In this document: one piece after another, positions 38,901 to 56,413 of the stretch
How the letters are laid out: each line of letters opens with the position of its first letter
Position numbering within the stretch: position 1 is the stretch's first letter
Assembly: GCA_023333565.1 (NCBI GenBank)
Contig: JAJKFH010002749.1
Location: 744,001 to 808,000 of the forward strand
DNA length: 64,000 nt
Direction: 5' to 3'
Origin: Puffinus mauretanicus
Lineage: Eukaryota; Chordata; Aves; Procellariiformes; Procellariidae
Translations under genes and position numbers: made by a program
Notes under the pieces: generated by a model
The model's database searches: none
The model's input: the letters and a program-made list of their open reading frames with translations, nothing else
What the model was told of the DNA's origin: nothing

Positions 38901-41395
38901 AAGCTCAGTGCCTGAGGCACGCTGACTGTCAGCTGCACGATTTAACTCCTTTGACAAGGGCTTCCGAGGGCACTTACAGGTTCAGGCAGTCATGACTAAA
39001 GCACAACACAAAAGGCAAGGAAAGGTTTGTTAAAAAAAGTCCAAGGGAGGCAGATGGGATAGCTGCAGCTTTCCACGGTAGTAAGGTAGTTGTGCTTTAA
39101 CAGGCACGTGACAGCTGGGATGCAGAGAAGGTGTCATCACACCAATTATAATACTTTTGTTTGGGTTTTCACATTTTCAGTGTAACAGCCTGAATTCTCT
39201 GGGGCTCATTTTCATTTTTAGTATTATTCTCAGACTATATTCGATCAATCACAGGGGGTACCTTAGGTCAGAGTGCTGGGTGCTGGGCAGCACTTACTTC
39301 TTGCGCCAACAAGTAAGCTTGTAAGCACGTTGTTCCTTGAAACAGCACATTTTAAGCCACCACTGCAGAAAGCAAATAGATAATGCCTTGTTTGCACCAG
39401 AAGTCCATTACAAAGTCCATGCAGTCATTAGCAGCAAATCTGAGTCAAGTCAAACCAAAATCATAGAAACTTCACATGTGCAGTGAGTTTCTATAATTAA
39501 TAATACCAGGTAACAGATCTACCAGGGATAAGCATGGTCTGATCTACGATTGGACTGTATAGGATCGGCAAAATGGATCAAGATGGGGAAATGGAGGCAA
39601 AGTGATTTGCTGGAGGCTAAAGCAGGGATAAACCAGACAACTCTAGCCCATGATTGCTATTTTTGTCAACACCGCTTTTCTAATAAATAACTGCAGCACC
39701 TTTTCAGTGATGGTCAGATTGCTGTATGAAGGAGTCATTTGCATGTGCTCCTAAATTGCTAAAAGTCACACATGATAGGGTGATTTCCCAAATGGAAAAC
39801 CTGCAAGGAGTAAAATTCTGGTCTGTGAGCAGTAGGGAACAAGTTGCCATTGACTTTGGATGGAGCCACTGCTCTGCCACAGCAGAGGAAGAAGACTCAG
39901 CTGGAGTCTGGTGTAGAAATAACCTGTGCAGGAATTCAAGGAAGACAAGAAATACCAATGAGGGGGAAAAAAAAAGGCAGCCTGTACCAGGAAAAAGCTT
40001 GTCTTTCACTCAATGTGCACATATCTACATATATACATATTAGGGCAAATCCACAAATCGGAGCATTTTCAGGTGTGATCTCAGGTATTCCTGGTGAGAC
40101 TTGGACTGTAATACATCTAACATATGTATTAACAACTAGTATATACTTTCCTTAAACATCCCTTAACCTTCTCATTGGTTTGAATGTGCATTACAGTAGG
40201 CTGATAATACTGTGCTTTTTGGTGCTGATGTTTAGCTAGACACCTTGTGTCAACAGTAAGACCAGAGATATTATAGTGTAGCTCAGTGCATCATTTAAAA
40301 TAATTACTTCAGAAGAAATGCAACACTTGCAATGAGTCCCAGAGCAAAACTTTGGTGCACATCTTCATGGCAATATGTCTTATCAACACAGTCAGAAAAA
40401 TAGAATTGTCCGTGATTATTTTTTTTTTCAACAGCTCTACTATTTATCTTAATGAAGATCTTGAGTTTGCTAAGAGCCATGTGGCAGAGCAAACAAGCAA
40501 ATACTGATGCAACCACTGCTACGTTGAGCTAGCATCCATTCCAGGCAATCTAAGTAATAGGTATATCAGAGGAAGAATGATATTTACATCAAAAATATTT
40601 ATATCCTTGACACTGAAAAAAAAAAACTATCTTTGGCCCAAGACAAGTGGAAAGAATTGTCACTATAAGCTGAGCAAGACAGGAAAAATGCAGTTCAGAA
40701 AAAAATGCAGAAGAAACTATGCTTCACAGTAGGGAAAAACTAGCAGCACACAATTTCATCTGCTGTATGTAGGTTGGCTACAGACAAAGTCCTTTCGTTA
40801 GGTCAGTTGCTAGCTCTGTAAAATGGCAGGCTTTCTGTAAGACTTTCTTTTTCCTCAGAAAGCTTGGACATACGTATCTTTGCTAGTATTTGTATGGCAC
40901 TGTCAAAATGGCTTTTCTGAGCGTCCCCATGGAGGGGCTGAGTAATGCACTTCCCACATCACTGCTTCATCCTGGGTAGTCAGAGCTGCAGATCAGCACA
41001 GCCCAGGGAATGCTGCACTGCGCGGGCTCCCGGCCCGAGCTTCATCGTCCCTCTGCATTCACTCTTCTCTGAGCAAAAAAGCCGCAGACACAGCTCAGGG
41101 AAAGATACGGGGGAAAAAATATTACCAAGTGTCTCCAAAACCCATTAACTCTTTTCATTCTGGCGGACTCACGAACTTTTGCCCAGGCCCTTTTAGGTGA
41201 GACTTCTCCTATACACAGACTGAAAATTGCATTGTACTAGCAAGATGTCCATTGCTGGGAGCATGGTCAGGCATCTCTCAACATCAATGGCAGCATTCAT
41301 GCAGTCTGTATCGTCATTTCCCAGTGGTTATGACAAGCAGAAATGTACCAGAAGGTGAGTGATAATTTTTAGGGAATTATAGCTATATAACAGAC

Positions 41396-41453
41396 TATAT
41401 GTTATATTATATATATATATAATAATACATAATAGGTCATATATAACACTGTG
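41396..41453. repeat. AT-rich tract with (TA)n core
   Basis: Almost pure A/T with 'ttatatatatatataataata' and repeated ATATAA/TTATAT half-sites that could pair as a cruciform. It lies about 250 bp from the CR1 end at 41704. It is a simple-sequence tract. Confidence 0.8.
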
Positions 41454-41703
41454 CAGTGTGAGCACACATGGACTCCCTCCTTTGAAGTGTGGCTGTTCCC
41501 ATCAGCTGCAGCTGATGCTTAAATTTTCTCCTTTCTGTAATGTTTACAGAGGTTCTAAAGCTGCACACACGCTTCACCCTAGAAGCCGGGACGGGTCTTG
41601 GGCCCCTGCGAAGCATGATCCCCTGTGCTCTGAAGAACTCTTTACCGAGGAGCACAACCTTTAGTGAAGGCGACAAGAGAGCCAGCCCGCAGATACGAAT
41701 GTT

Positions 41704-41882
41704 CATAGAATCATAGAATCATTAAGGTTGGAAAAGACCTCTAAGACCATCGAGTCCAACCGTCGACCAACACCACCATGCCCACTACACCATGTCCCTA
41801 AGCGCCACATCTACACGTCTTTTAAATACCCCCAGGGATGGTGACTCAACCACTTCCCTGGGCAGCCTGTGCCAAGGCTTGT
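41704..41882 (-). mobile_element. CR1 LINE, 5'-truncated 3' end
   Basis: The + strand starts CATAGAATCATAGAATCATTAAGGTTGG, the reverse complement of the CR1 3' tail with its ATTCTATG units. It continues through 'gaccatcgagtccaacc' and 'acatctacacgtcttttaaatacc' to 'ggcagcctgtgccaaggctt'. On the minus strand it encodes the last residues of CR1 ORF2 (LPREVVESPSLGVFKRRVD) before a stop. Only about 180 bp remain, typical of 5' truncation during target-primed reverse transcription. The 141-codon minus frame at 41785-42210 is this tail fused by chance to the adjoining pyrimidine-rich strand. Confidence 0.92.
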
Positions 41883-43249
41883 TCATTGAATGGTCAAAAG
41901 TAAATGCCCTTGGCTTACGTGAGGGAGAGAGGAGAAAAAGAGAAAGGACAATAAGGAGACAGTACACATGGGGATAATGTTTTAATAGGAGAGGAAGTGA
42001 AATGATTGGGAGAAGTAATGAATGGGGACTGGGTGGGAGGAGCAGGGGAGTGGCAGGGGGGCAGGAGTGGCCAGGAGGTTTCAGAAGGACAGGCATGGGG
42101 CACGGGGAAGGGTGGTGAAGGGACAGGGTCCACCAGAAACAGTAGCACAGGAGTGAGAGAGGATGCAGCAAGCAGCAGGAAAAGAAGGTAGAAGAGGAAA
42201 GAGAACACATAGAGGAAAAACAAAGGAAAAGGAGATGGACGAGGCTGGTTTAGAACATGTTTCCCTGTCCTCTGGTCTTCTGCACTGTATTAGCAGAAAA
42301 CAGTACCAGTGTACAGGGGCTGAGGAGCTAGCTTAAATCAAGGAAACCTGTAGGTCTGTGGTTACCTGAAACTGAGAGCAAGTCACGGCAACATTGTCTC
42401 TGGTCCAAGCATGCAGCTACAGTTGATTGACAAGGTTGGAGGGATGGAAGATGCTGAAAAAGGCATTAAAATCAGAGCAAAGGAGTCAGGGCTGGGCAGC
42501 TCCAGAGAGCAAAGCTGGATTCAGGGCAAATTGGGAAAACCTGTCATGTTTCTAAGGCACCATCCAGTGTCTGCTCTTGACTCCTGTGCTCCACAGAAAT
42601 AACTGCGATCAGTTTGCTTGCTGTCCGAATGTGTCCTGTAGGCACTTCAGGTACAAGAACTTCCAATGCTGAGGAGCAGACAAGCATTGCCGAGTCCCCA
42701 ATGTCCTGGAGCTTTGCCAGGCGCTCCTCTTGCCCTGTCCCCTCTGCCTCTGCCCTTCACTGCAGTGGCCCATGGGTGACCAAGAGGCTCAGGAGTGCTG
42801 CTCTCTGCAAGACTCACTGTGCAAGACCCTCGTCAGCTCCCTGGGAAGAGCAGATGGGAGCACAGAGAGCACCTCCCCAGGTCTCGCTGTCCAAGGGCAG
42901 GAGTCAGAGCAGATGGTTGAGGAAAAATCTGCAGTGACCTGAGGTCCAGGCAGAAGACAACGCACCCACTCCAGCCCTAGCTAACCTTTAAACCAAGCCT
43001 CCCATGTGTTTTGCTTTTCAATGCAGCACTGCTTGCACTCTGAGCTTGCAGAAGTTTATTGCATTTCTGCTGCAGCCCCTGCAGAAGCAGCTATAATTTT
43101 CAATAAGCATGGAAAATGAATAGCTGGTGTCTTTCTGAAGTTTCTGCTGCCACTTAACCTGGAGGTTATGGGGCCCACCTTGCAGCAGCTGGCTACTAGG
43201 GTATCCTCATGGCCATTCTGCTGCAACCCGAGGGGTGTAAATTTGGTGT
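41883..43249 (+). other. PALM2AKAP2: PALM2 large intron between two CR1 copies
   Basis: Intronic DNA dominated at its left end by the purine-rich tract at 41915-42240. The remainder shows overlapping frames near 42614-42942 with no recognisable domain and no splice support. Confidence 0.55.
41915..42240. repeat. Long purine-rich (G/A) tract
   Basis: About 325 bp in which the + strand is strongly purine-biased, with runs such as 'gagggagagaggagaaaaagagaaagg' and 'gtggcaggggggcaggagtgg'. It abuts the truncated CR1 at 41704-41882. Imperfect polypurine tracts like this can form triplex DNA and are often unstable. It has no coding meaning: the minus frame is simply Ser/Leu/Pro-rich. Confidence 0.75.
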
Positions 43250-43929
43250 CATAGAATCATAGAATCATTTAGGTTGGAAAAGACCTTTAAGATCATCGAG
43301 TCCAACCATTAACCTAACACTGCCAAGTCCACCACTAAACCATGTCCCTAAGCACCACATCTACACGTCTTTTAAATACCTCCAGGGATGGTAACTCAAC
43401 CACTTCCCTGGGAAGCTTGACAACCCTTTCCATGAAGAAGTTTTATCTAATGTCCAGCCTAAACCTCCCCTGGCACAACCTGAGGCCATTTCCTCTCGTC
43501 CTATCACTTGTTACTTGGGAGAAGAGACCAACACCCACCTGGCTACAACCTCCTTTCAGGTAGTTGTAGAGAGCGATGAGGTCTCCCCTCAGCCTCCTCT
43601 TCTCCAGGCTAAGCAACCCCAGTTCCCTCAGCCGCTCCTCATAAGACTTGTGCTCCAGGCCCTTCACCAGCTTCGTTGCCCTCCTCTGGACACGCTCCAG
43701 CACCTCCATGTCCTTCTTGTAGTGAGGGGCCCAAAACTGAACACAGGATTCGAGGTGCGGCCTCACCAGTGCCCAGTACAGGGTCACCTCCCTGCTCCTG
43801 CTGGCCACACTATTTCTGATACAGGCCAGGATGCCATTGGCCTTCTTGGCCACCTGGGCACACTGCCAGCTCATGTTCAGCCGGCTGTTGACCAACACCC
43901 CCAGGTCCTTTTCCACTGGGCAGCTTTGC
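43250..43929 (-). mobile_element. CR1 LINE, 5'-truncated, with intact ORF2 C-terminal frame
   Basis: The 3' tail (CATAGAATCATAGAATCATTTAGG on +) begins at 43250 and the element extends to about 43929. On the minus strand a 157-codon frame (43916-43443) begins [16 protein letters not shown] and includes the motifs [40 protein letters not shown] and [14 protein letters not shown]. These are the C-terminal part of CR1 ORF2 after the reverse-transcriptase palm. The stop in 'FRLDIR*' cuts the normal C-terminus, so the copy is dead. The good preservation indicates a younger insertion than the one at 23-25 kb. Confidence 0.95.
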
Positions 43930-46900
43930 CTGGCTCATGTCTGTCCTGAGCTCCCCATGACCCTTAGCAGCTCATCTCTGAGCTGATATTGCAAATCAGG
44001 GACAAAAAATGTCTTTCCAGTCTGCACATGGGAAGCTGAAATCTGTTCAGGGGAAATACTTTTAGTAATTTTTTTTTTTTACTTCCACTCATTAAAAAAG
44101 ATGGAGATAAAACTCACACTCTTTTCCAGGCTTCCTGCCTTCCCTGTAAATGCTGCTAGGTAATTGAATGTGTATCTCCAGTATACCGGTATGTATAGGA
44201 ATTGCATAAAAACATCCTCCTTCATTGGCAGCCTGCGGTATGGGTGCTGCATAAGGTCACGCGTTCATTTGATCATACATCCACGCTAACCTTGTGTAAC
44301 GCTGCAGTAGCCAGCATTGCTGCACTATGGAAGAACAAGCACTCAACAGTCATCCCCCGGTTGCTCTCCCTTTATTTCTTGGACCTCTCCCAAAATATAA
44401 ATAACGCAGTCCACTGTACAGCTGAACTGCATCTGCTGCTAAACCTAAGTGAATTTTCATGTGCATAGCTGCAGTGTGCCAGCAAACTCTTTTTCACAGG
44501 GCTGGCCGCACCTGTGTTGCTTTTCTAGTATCTGGGTGCACGCTGCTGTGTACGGAGACTTTGTGCTGGGGGTGACTGCACATCCGACCCTCCGTCACCT
44601 GGACCAGGTCCTGCAACACATGCCCTCCGACTCCAGGTCCCACCACAATCATTGTGGCCTTTCTGGAGCTTATTCCCCATGCTCAAAGTGCCCAGCCAGT
44701 CCCCTGAAGTACCCCTCAATGGTGGGAGCAAAGCACAGCGTGGGAGGGGAAGAGGATTTCACGACAGCAAGCCACATGGACATGTTTGTCCCTTGTACTC
44801 TTGTGTGTCCTCAGGCATCCCAGGGACAACTCTCCTGGTGCTTGGCCTGCCAAGTTTACTTAAAGCCGTGGGAGAGCAAGCAAGTTTCTGCAGGGTTCGG
44901 TGTCTTCCCTGAGTCTTTGCACCTACACCTTCCAATTACAAAGTACAGCACACATGTCCTTTCTCAGATGGCTATTTTATCTTCCCTGCCTTTTTCCTGC
45001 CATCCCAGCAGGTACCGAACAATAAACCACAGATGATCCGTCCCTGTACTTGCAGGGTAAGTCCCCTACGTTGTCTGGTGCGACTCCCTTTCTGTCGGGA
45101 CACGGAGAGCTGCGCGTCTGGGTTTGTGGAGACCGAGCGTTTTGTATCAGTTGTGGCTCTCACTTCATTCACTTTATTTTAATATTTCGGAGGCTTGCCC
45201 TCTCTCTGGGCTGGGAGGGAAGAGGAAAACGATAGCAATGGTGAAGAGGAGAGACAAAACCCAGCTTCACCAGGAAGAACCTAAATATCCGTTTTCATCT
45301 CACAGGGCTGGGCCAAGAAACCAGGACATTTGTGCCATTTGTTTTAAACACAAGTGCTCCAAGAGCTGGATGACACAAACGCCAGACCCTGCCAGAGTGG
45401 ATAAAGCTATCAGGGTCCTACTCGGCTGGTCAGGGAAATACAGGGACTGGGTAAGATCTGCCAGGTCTGGAGCCTGGTCAGGAGCACAAAAGGGAGCTTT
45501 CAGATCAAAACACTCTGGTGTAAGCAGAGAGAGAGAAAATAAGTGGACTGTTCACTCTTTCACCTCTTTGGCCACTGGCCAGGGGACTGGGTTCAGACTA
45601 GGGTTTTTTTTTTCCTTTTTCCCCCTCCATTTCCCAAAGGAGGGCCAAGCCATGTGCTCCTCTGCTGTAAGGGCAAGCATCCAAGGCATAGTGATTCACT
45701 GATTTCCAGTCAGTGATCTGCCCTCTCCTGAGGCAGTGGGAAGTTTTTAAGGTTGCAATCTCACCCAGGCTGGAGACATCTCCCACCTGAAGAAGACTGG
45801 AAGAACTTGGCCCTCGAAGGCTCATGCTTGTGTAAGTCCACAAACAAGTGTAGGCTGTAAATGCCTTGGGGGCAAGAAGTTGCGTGTTAAGGTGATATGA
45901 GGAGGTGATACTGGAATGAGATAACATCCTTCTAAAATAGAGAAAAAGCAGGTCATGAAAAAGTGGTTCCAGTTGGAGGAAGAGTCACCCCAGAGAGCAC
46001 TGAAGGTCCCCATGCTTGGGAGATTTAATGCTGCATCAGGCAAACCACCAACAAAAATTAATACACAAACAGTGTTGCTTTGGCAAGGAAAGGGACACGA
46101 TCATGTAACTTCTGCAATTCCAGGTCAGAGCATTTGCATTACATCGACACTAAGCCTTCTACACCTGGAGCAGGCAACCTTTTACTAACTCACTTAGGGT
46201 AATGATTGCTGAGTTTTGACCTCATCATGTTTAGAAATCTTGTGGCCAGTGCTTGACTTGTTGGCCTTGATTTGTCTAACCTAGCAGGGATTAACCTGCT
46301 CCTAAACCAGGCAGATGCAAAATATCAATATACATCTCTCTTTCTATGCATGTGTGTATACACGTTTACTTCAAACAGCAAAGGGAATTATAGATAGTGT
46401 TTCCTCTCTTCCCAAGTTCATCAGCTGATACTGGGATGCAACTTTTTCTTGGCGAAGGGAATGGTTTCCCTGCCTGTGTATTCAGGAAGATTCGTGTAGA
46501 TTACCAGGACAACTTATTCAGCACCGTGCCTCAATCTCATTTCCAAGCATTGATTGGTGATAATGTATTCCCAGACTTTCAAGTCCCGGAGGTTTTGCCT
46601 TTTCAAAGATGGTAGTTAAGTTTGCTGCTCTTGATTATCAGCTGCACTCTGTAAACAACAGCCTTTTGGAAATTATAAGATGTGCACTGCCAGCTTTCCT
46701 TTTTGAGCCGTTTAAAAAGGATGAGCTCTGCAGAAAGTCTAAACTAAGAGGCATTGAATTACTCAGCTCTGGAATCCCATTTCAGATCCTGCAACAGACC
46801 TGAAATCAAGCAGGTTTTTTGCCATCAGCACTGGCTGTGTGTCGATATACAGTGACATCCACAAATGGTCCAACTGGCTTTGGCACAACTGCTGGTGTTT

Positions 46901-48584
46901 GCTAAGAAAATTAAGCCAATGTGGAAACTAAACCAAGTATTGGTCAGTGATTTCCCCCTCCCCTACAGCAGATGAAGGGCACTGTTCACAGCTGTGGCAT
47001 GTAGGTAAATGCTCCAGTTTCTTAGGCATGTTGGTTTACAGCCAGGTTGCTGGTGCTTGGAAGTTGATACGGGTATGGGAAGCGTGTCAAGGGCTGAAGT
47101 GCTGGACTGGGATTTAGGGTACAGTTCCCCATATCTTCTCCAGTTGTGCTGGTTTAAAGAACCTAAATGCAAGACTTGCACATCTTGCAGGGGCAACCGT
47201 TTCCCCTTGCAAGTTCATTTTCCAAGGTTATTCTGAACATGAGTGAACTAACAGGTACCCCGCTGCCCCAAAAACCTTTACAGTAACCAAGAAGTGGGAA
47301 TGAGAGGGCCATGGAGTGGAGCATTTTTGCCAGTGCTCTTTTGCACTGCGGGAAAAGGCACATGGCTCTCTGCTCACAGAAGGGTGGACCCTGCACGTTA
47401 AGTTTCAGTTTTTCTGGTTTTGCTGTGTGGTCAAAAGCTTCATGAGGACAAGATCCTTGAGACGGGCATAGAGTTTCTGCAGAGATCAATTTCGTCACTA
47501 GGGCGAGCCCAGCTATCCCTAGACTTGGTGTTTAACTTTCTGTTTAGTAAGCATCAGAGGGGTTTGTTGCAGTTCTCTGCTTGTGAATCTGCCATTTTAA
47601 TATCAGCTGTAACACCTTAGGATGTTCAGCTCTGAGACCTGGCACTAATTACTGATATACAGGCCCAGGTCTTCTTTGTGCCTTTTATATCAGGTTGATT
47701 TAGGGTGTCAGTCAAGCAATAGCAAAATAATCAGTTTACAGCTGAGCCGTCCCCCACTCTACGTATGCATCCGTCACCTTTTCCCTTTGAGTGTTTACTC
47801 TGATTAGGTCTTTCCTGTTTTCCTCTTAAGTTCTGAATACTTGTATACATTTTCCTTATTAGTGCTGACGAACGTTCTCTTTCCACTGACATGTCAGTGT
47901 GTATGCTGCAGACATAACTTCTGTTACATTTCTATCTTCACTGCAGAAATGACATGAGTATTCCTCAGGTGCAACCCAGCATGCAGACCTAGTACAGCCT
48001 AAAGAAACTGGTCCATAAAGCAGCAGCTGTTCTCCCTGTTTATAATGCCGTTACCATCCCACCCTGAAAAACAAAACACTGCTGAGCCAAATGTAGGTAT
48101 CTCTAGAAATCATGTGTTTGCCAGAGTTAATTAGCTGGATAGAGGAGGCTGTTTTTTTCAGGCATAGTTCTGCTTACTTGGGATTTGTGTGCTCCTGTTG
48201 CAAAGCAGCGTGACTCTGCACCGGCTGTGTGAGTGCCCTGCAGAATCCTGCTCCAGATCCCTCCTGGGGTTGAGGTAAAGGCACCTTGTGCCAGAACAGC
48301 CTCTGCCTTTCAGCAGAGAAGAAAATGACAGCCCAAGTCTGTGGGTTTCAACATCTTGGCATGGGAAACAGAGGAAATCTTTCGCCTAGAGAAAGCGCAT
48401 TCATCATCTTCAGGCTGGAGCACAAATCAGCGCCCTATATCCAAACACTTCAGCCCTTGACTTCCTTTAGCAGTGTGGTGCATCCCGTTCCCCTGCAGTA
48501 CTGAATGGTTCTGGTCTGAATTTTGCAGGACGTGATGTCTGATAGCTGCAGACTATAAAAGAGAGCCTGTGAGTAGCCTTAAAT
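43930..48584 (+). other. PALM2AKAP2: PALM2 large intron, between CR1 copies
   Basis: Intronic DNA with no recognised repeat. Frames of 195 codons (44449-45036) and 192 codons (45124-45702) on the plus strand have no family resemblance and overlap open frames on the opposite strand. A modest cluster of CpGs lies at about 45060-45140. Confidence 0.55.
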
Positions 48585-48735
48585 TTTTTTCTCTCATCAT
48601 TGAGGAGTTTCAAGCCCCAACTGGAAGAAGTCATGAGCATCCTGGTCTGATCCCATGGCTGACCCTGCTTTGAGCAGGAGCTTGGGCTAGAGACCTCCTG
48701 AGGTCACTTCCAGCCTGAATAATCCTACGAGCCTG
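48585..48735 (+). mobile_element. CR1 LINE 3' tail fragment
   Basis: The + strand reads 'ctcatcattgaggagtttcaag', 'cctggtctgatcccatggctgaccctgctttgagcaggagcttggg' and 'gacctcctgaggtcacttccagcctgaat'. This is the CR1 3' untranslated segment in the sense orientation. The terminal ATTCTATG units are degraded to 'aataatcctacgagcc'. It is a short 5'-truncated copy of moderate age, oriented with PALM2. Confidence 0.85.
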
Positions 48736-53589
<4,854 letters not shown>

Positions 53590-53611
53590 AGTTTCTCACA
53601 CCAGGATGGTG
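53590..53611 (+). CDS. PALM2AKAP2: PALM2 22-nt microexon
   Basis: A tiny exon, AGTTTCTCACACCAGGATGGTG, has acceptor TTCACAG and donor G|GTAAGT. It encodes SFSHQDG plus the first base of Asp. From memory, human PALM2 has GFSSTDGD at exactly this place between ...FQK and AVNY, so size, phase and the conserved F-S-x-x-D-G-D pattern all agree. Joined to the exon at 62590, the split codon G+AT gives Asp. The exon links the coiled coil to the following proline-containing segment. It is too short to stand out as an open frame and was found by joining flanking exons. Leaving it out shifts the frame and gives Lys-Met-Gln-stop. Confidence 0.9.
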
Positions 53612-56413
53612 GTAAGTGCCTTTTTATTATTGTATAGCTTTGGGTTTAACAAGAGTTGTTACTATATCTTTGTTGCGAAGGTTTACAGAGTGGAGGTTCC
53701 TCTCTTCATTGTATGTTTATGATTTATTGCTAGAGCCATTACCTTTTTCTTTGGTATTGCTATAGTGCAAGCACAAACATCACTATTGTGGTGAAATAGT
53801 ATTCCTCTGGCAGAGCTCCACCTCTTCTTATGTGCACACAAGGGGAAAGAACAGCATGGATGACTTAAAACAGACATAATACAACTTCTGTGTTATTGAC
53901 CCCTTTCACTACACGATAGCTCTGCACTGCAGACTCCTTTTCACCTCTCTGTGGTCAATCTTCTCCATTGTATGCACTTACGCTCTTTTCATGAACAGTT
54001 AAATACAATGAGGACTATTCCTAATATACAGGAACAACTATTAAAATTAGATTACTTCACTGATGAACGATATTCTCTGCATGATGTTCTTACAGAAGGA
54101 AAACCTCACATGGGTGGATGAGGATGTAATAATTCCTAGTTTATGAATTCAGTGTCACACTATATGTGATCAGTCTAAACACTGAGCTATAAATTTAGGT
54201 GTCTGAGTGAGCAAATAATACGGTTGGTTCCCAGGAAGGATATCATGCTGATCCATCTGCAGATAAAGCTATGCTCCAGACACTCATTCTGACTACATGT
54301 CTTTGAACTGACAAGATTCAAAATACTTAGGTCAAGCTAGCTCCTCCAGCTGCTGACAAAGCCATGCCCAACTGTACTGTGCGTATAGATGAGCAATATG
54401 TAGGATGATCTTAACATTAAAGCACGGGGACACAATAGAAGGTTAATATGTAGTATATGAGCTGACTTGAGCTGTCTTTTTGAGGTGATTAATATTACTT
54501 AGTAAGAGAGTTTTCTTTTTAACTCAAAGATCCAAAGATCTAATTTAGAAATGTTCACTTCTGTTAGCAGTATAATTCAAGTTTTATTTTAAATCCCATT
54601 TCCCCAAAAAAAAAAAAAGTCCCAGATAGGATGCTCCATGGTAAGAACTTACTCTTCCTTCCTCCTGGAGCATTTGAAATTGGCTACCACAAAGTAAATA
54701 AAGATCCGGAATGGATCTTTTGTACCTTATGTACCTATGTTTCACCATGGTTGTTGATAAGTTTCCAAAAGAGGAAGGGTGCCTACAGGAGTTAGCACCC
54801 AACACCGCCTCATCATTCGTGTTGTGATCAAACAGGAACCAAAGGAAGCCCCAGCTAGCAAATACGAAGCGGTAGTTTCCCCGAAGGTATTTTCTTGTAG
54901 CAATGTAGTATTTCACTGGGTTCAAGAGGGGCGTCACTGCTCTCCAGATTTTGCCTGCTTTCAGTGGATCCCTCCCTCCCAGACTGAGCCAGAAGCAAGG
55001 ACAGCTTGTGATTTCTGACGGGTAACAGGACATGCAAAATTATGCCAAAGAGAAGAGAGTGCCTCCGGAATAAATGTGCAAGCAGAGGAAGCAGGGGATA
55101 TGGCTAAGTTAACTGGTACCTCACCCCTTCCAGACCACTTGCTTTATATTTCTTGTCTCTTCCTCTCGGCAGCGGGTCCTTGTGGGCTGAGGCAGGCCCG
55201 GGTCATCCTCTAAGCAGTACCGTACTCTGCTCCTCCAGGGATGACCGAGGCTGCAAGCTGTCCTGTCAGCCCTCCCACTGTGGGCACGATGTGACCGTAC
55301 ATCCTCACATGGTGAAAGCTGAGCAGGTCCTCTGTTTTCTGCTCTCTGACAACAGTCTGTGAGGATAGCTGATCAGAGCAGGAAGAAGGCACGTACATAG
55401 CTAGCTGCGATCATTTTGGTATCATAGGTTTTTCCTTCCTTCAAAAACACGTAGGACTTGCTTTGTTGCAGCAGATCAGCCATCTGTCTGGCAACCATCT
55501 CTAACACATGCTGCAGAGGAAAATGGTAAGAGCTGTTGGATAATACAGGAAGGCTGTGTAAAACACAGACACAAACCAACACCAACCTGTTGGGGCAGTT
55601 TCTTCAATTGCTGCCACATCTTGAAAGACTTCCAGTCCATAAGTCTGACACTAGTTTGTCCTGTGTCCATCCCTCCCTTCATTCTAAATGCGATGACGGT
55701 ACAGAAAGTGATTTATCTCATCATTGTGTCTGTGTGCCTGTTTTTATGCCATATATATGGTGGTGGTGACAGAGCTTCCGAGTGTGCAGAAAGCACAACT
55801 AGAGGGAGCTCAGAGCCCAGAGGGGTCCAGGCGAAGGCTGCGAGGGGAGGGGAGAAGTGGTGGTGAGCACCTGTGCCGATCAAGTGACTCTCTGTGTCCT
55901 TCCCACCCTTCCCAGAAAACAGCTGTGTCTGGCAATGGGCATTTCTGAGCTTGAAGTCATCCAGGCACAATAAACGCGAATCCCACGTTTTCCAGGGTAC
56001 AAACACACTTTGCCTTCATAGATGACCACGCGAGAGAAAGCAGAGCAGAAATGCTGAAGCCGGGGGCTGTGGCCCTGTCACCTGCAATCATGCTTCTGCC
56101 AGCTCCTTGGTGGCTTGTCACCGACAAGCTCTCCATTACACAAGGCCTGAGATGATGCTAGGAATGACATCATTTGTTGCTGCTCAGATCTGCAGTCAAA
56201 AGCAGGCATGCTGTAGTGCTATGCTGCATGCACCTCATGAGCAATGGAAAGGAGAGAGCTCTCACTCCGTGTGTATGTTTGTGGCTCAATGTGAATATAA
56301 AATAAAAGCCACATTAAGATCTGATGTAACTCCCTTGACTGCTGAATTTGCCTCGGGTAGATTTGTCCTCTGCAATCTTTGGCCATCTGTATGCGAACTA
56401 CATGCTGCTACTT
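53612..56413 (+). other. PALM2AKAP2: PALM2 intron (8,978 bp), first part
   Basis: Begins with donor GTAAGT at 53612. The stretch appears unique up to the CR1 at 56414. A 13-A run lies near 54606. Minus-strand frames such as 54584-55033 (149 codons) have no recognisable domain. Confidence 0.6.

Larger units (their letters stand above)
24791..41703 (+). other. PALM2AKAP2: PALM2 large intron, central part
   Basis: About 17 kb of intronic DNA. It is AT-rich and apparently unique at about 25200-26130 and 29500-30800, with a CpG-rich patch at about 26180-26720 (listed separately). Open frames of 190 codons (36953-37525, plus) and 195 codons (37998-38585, minus) have biased, low-information translations and no known domain. 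A possible old amniote repeat lies near 35835-35930. No RNA gene or further PALM2 exon was recognised. Confidence 0.5.

Noticed and set aside
41785..42210. 141-codon minus-strand frame rich in Ser, Leu and Pro, a possible secreted peptide
   Set aside because: It is the complement of the polypurine tract running into the CR1 ORF2 tail.
43515..43949. 144-codon plus-strand frame
   Set aside because: It is the antisense shadow of the CR1 ORF2 C-terminal frame on the minus strand.
44449..45702. Two adjacent plus-strand frames of 195 and 192 codons as a two-exon gene
   Set aside because: They overlap each other's territory in different phases without clear splice sites joining them and match nothing I know.
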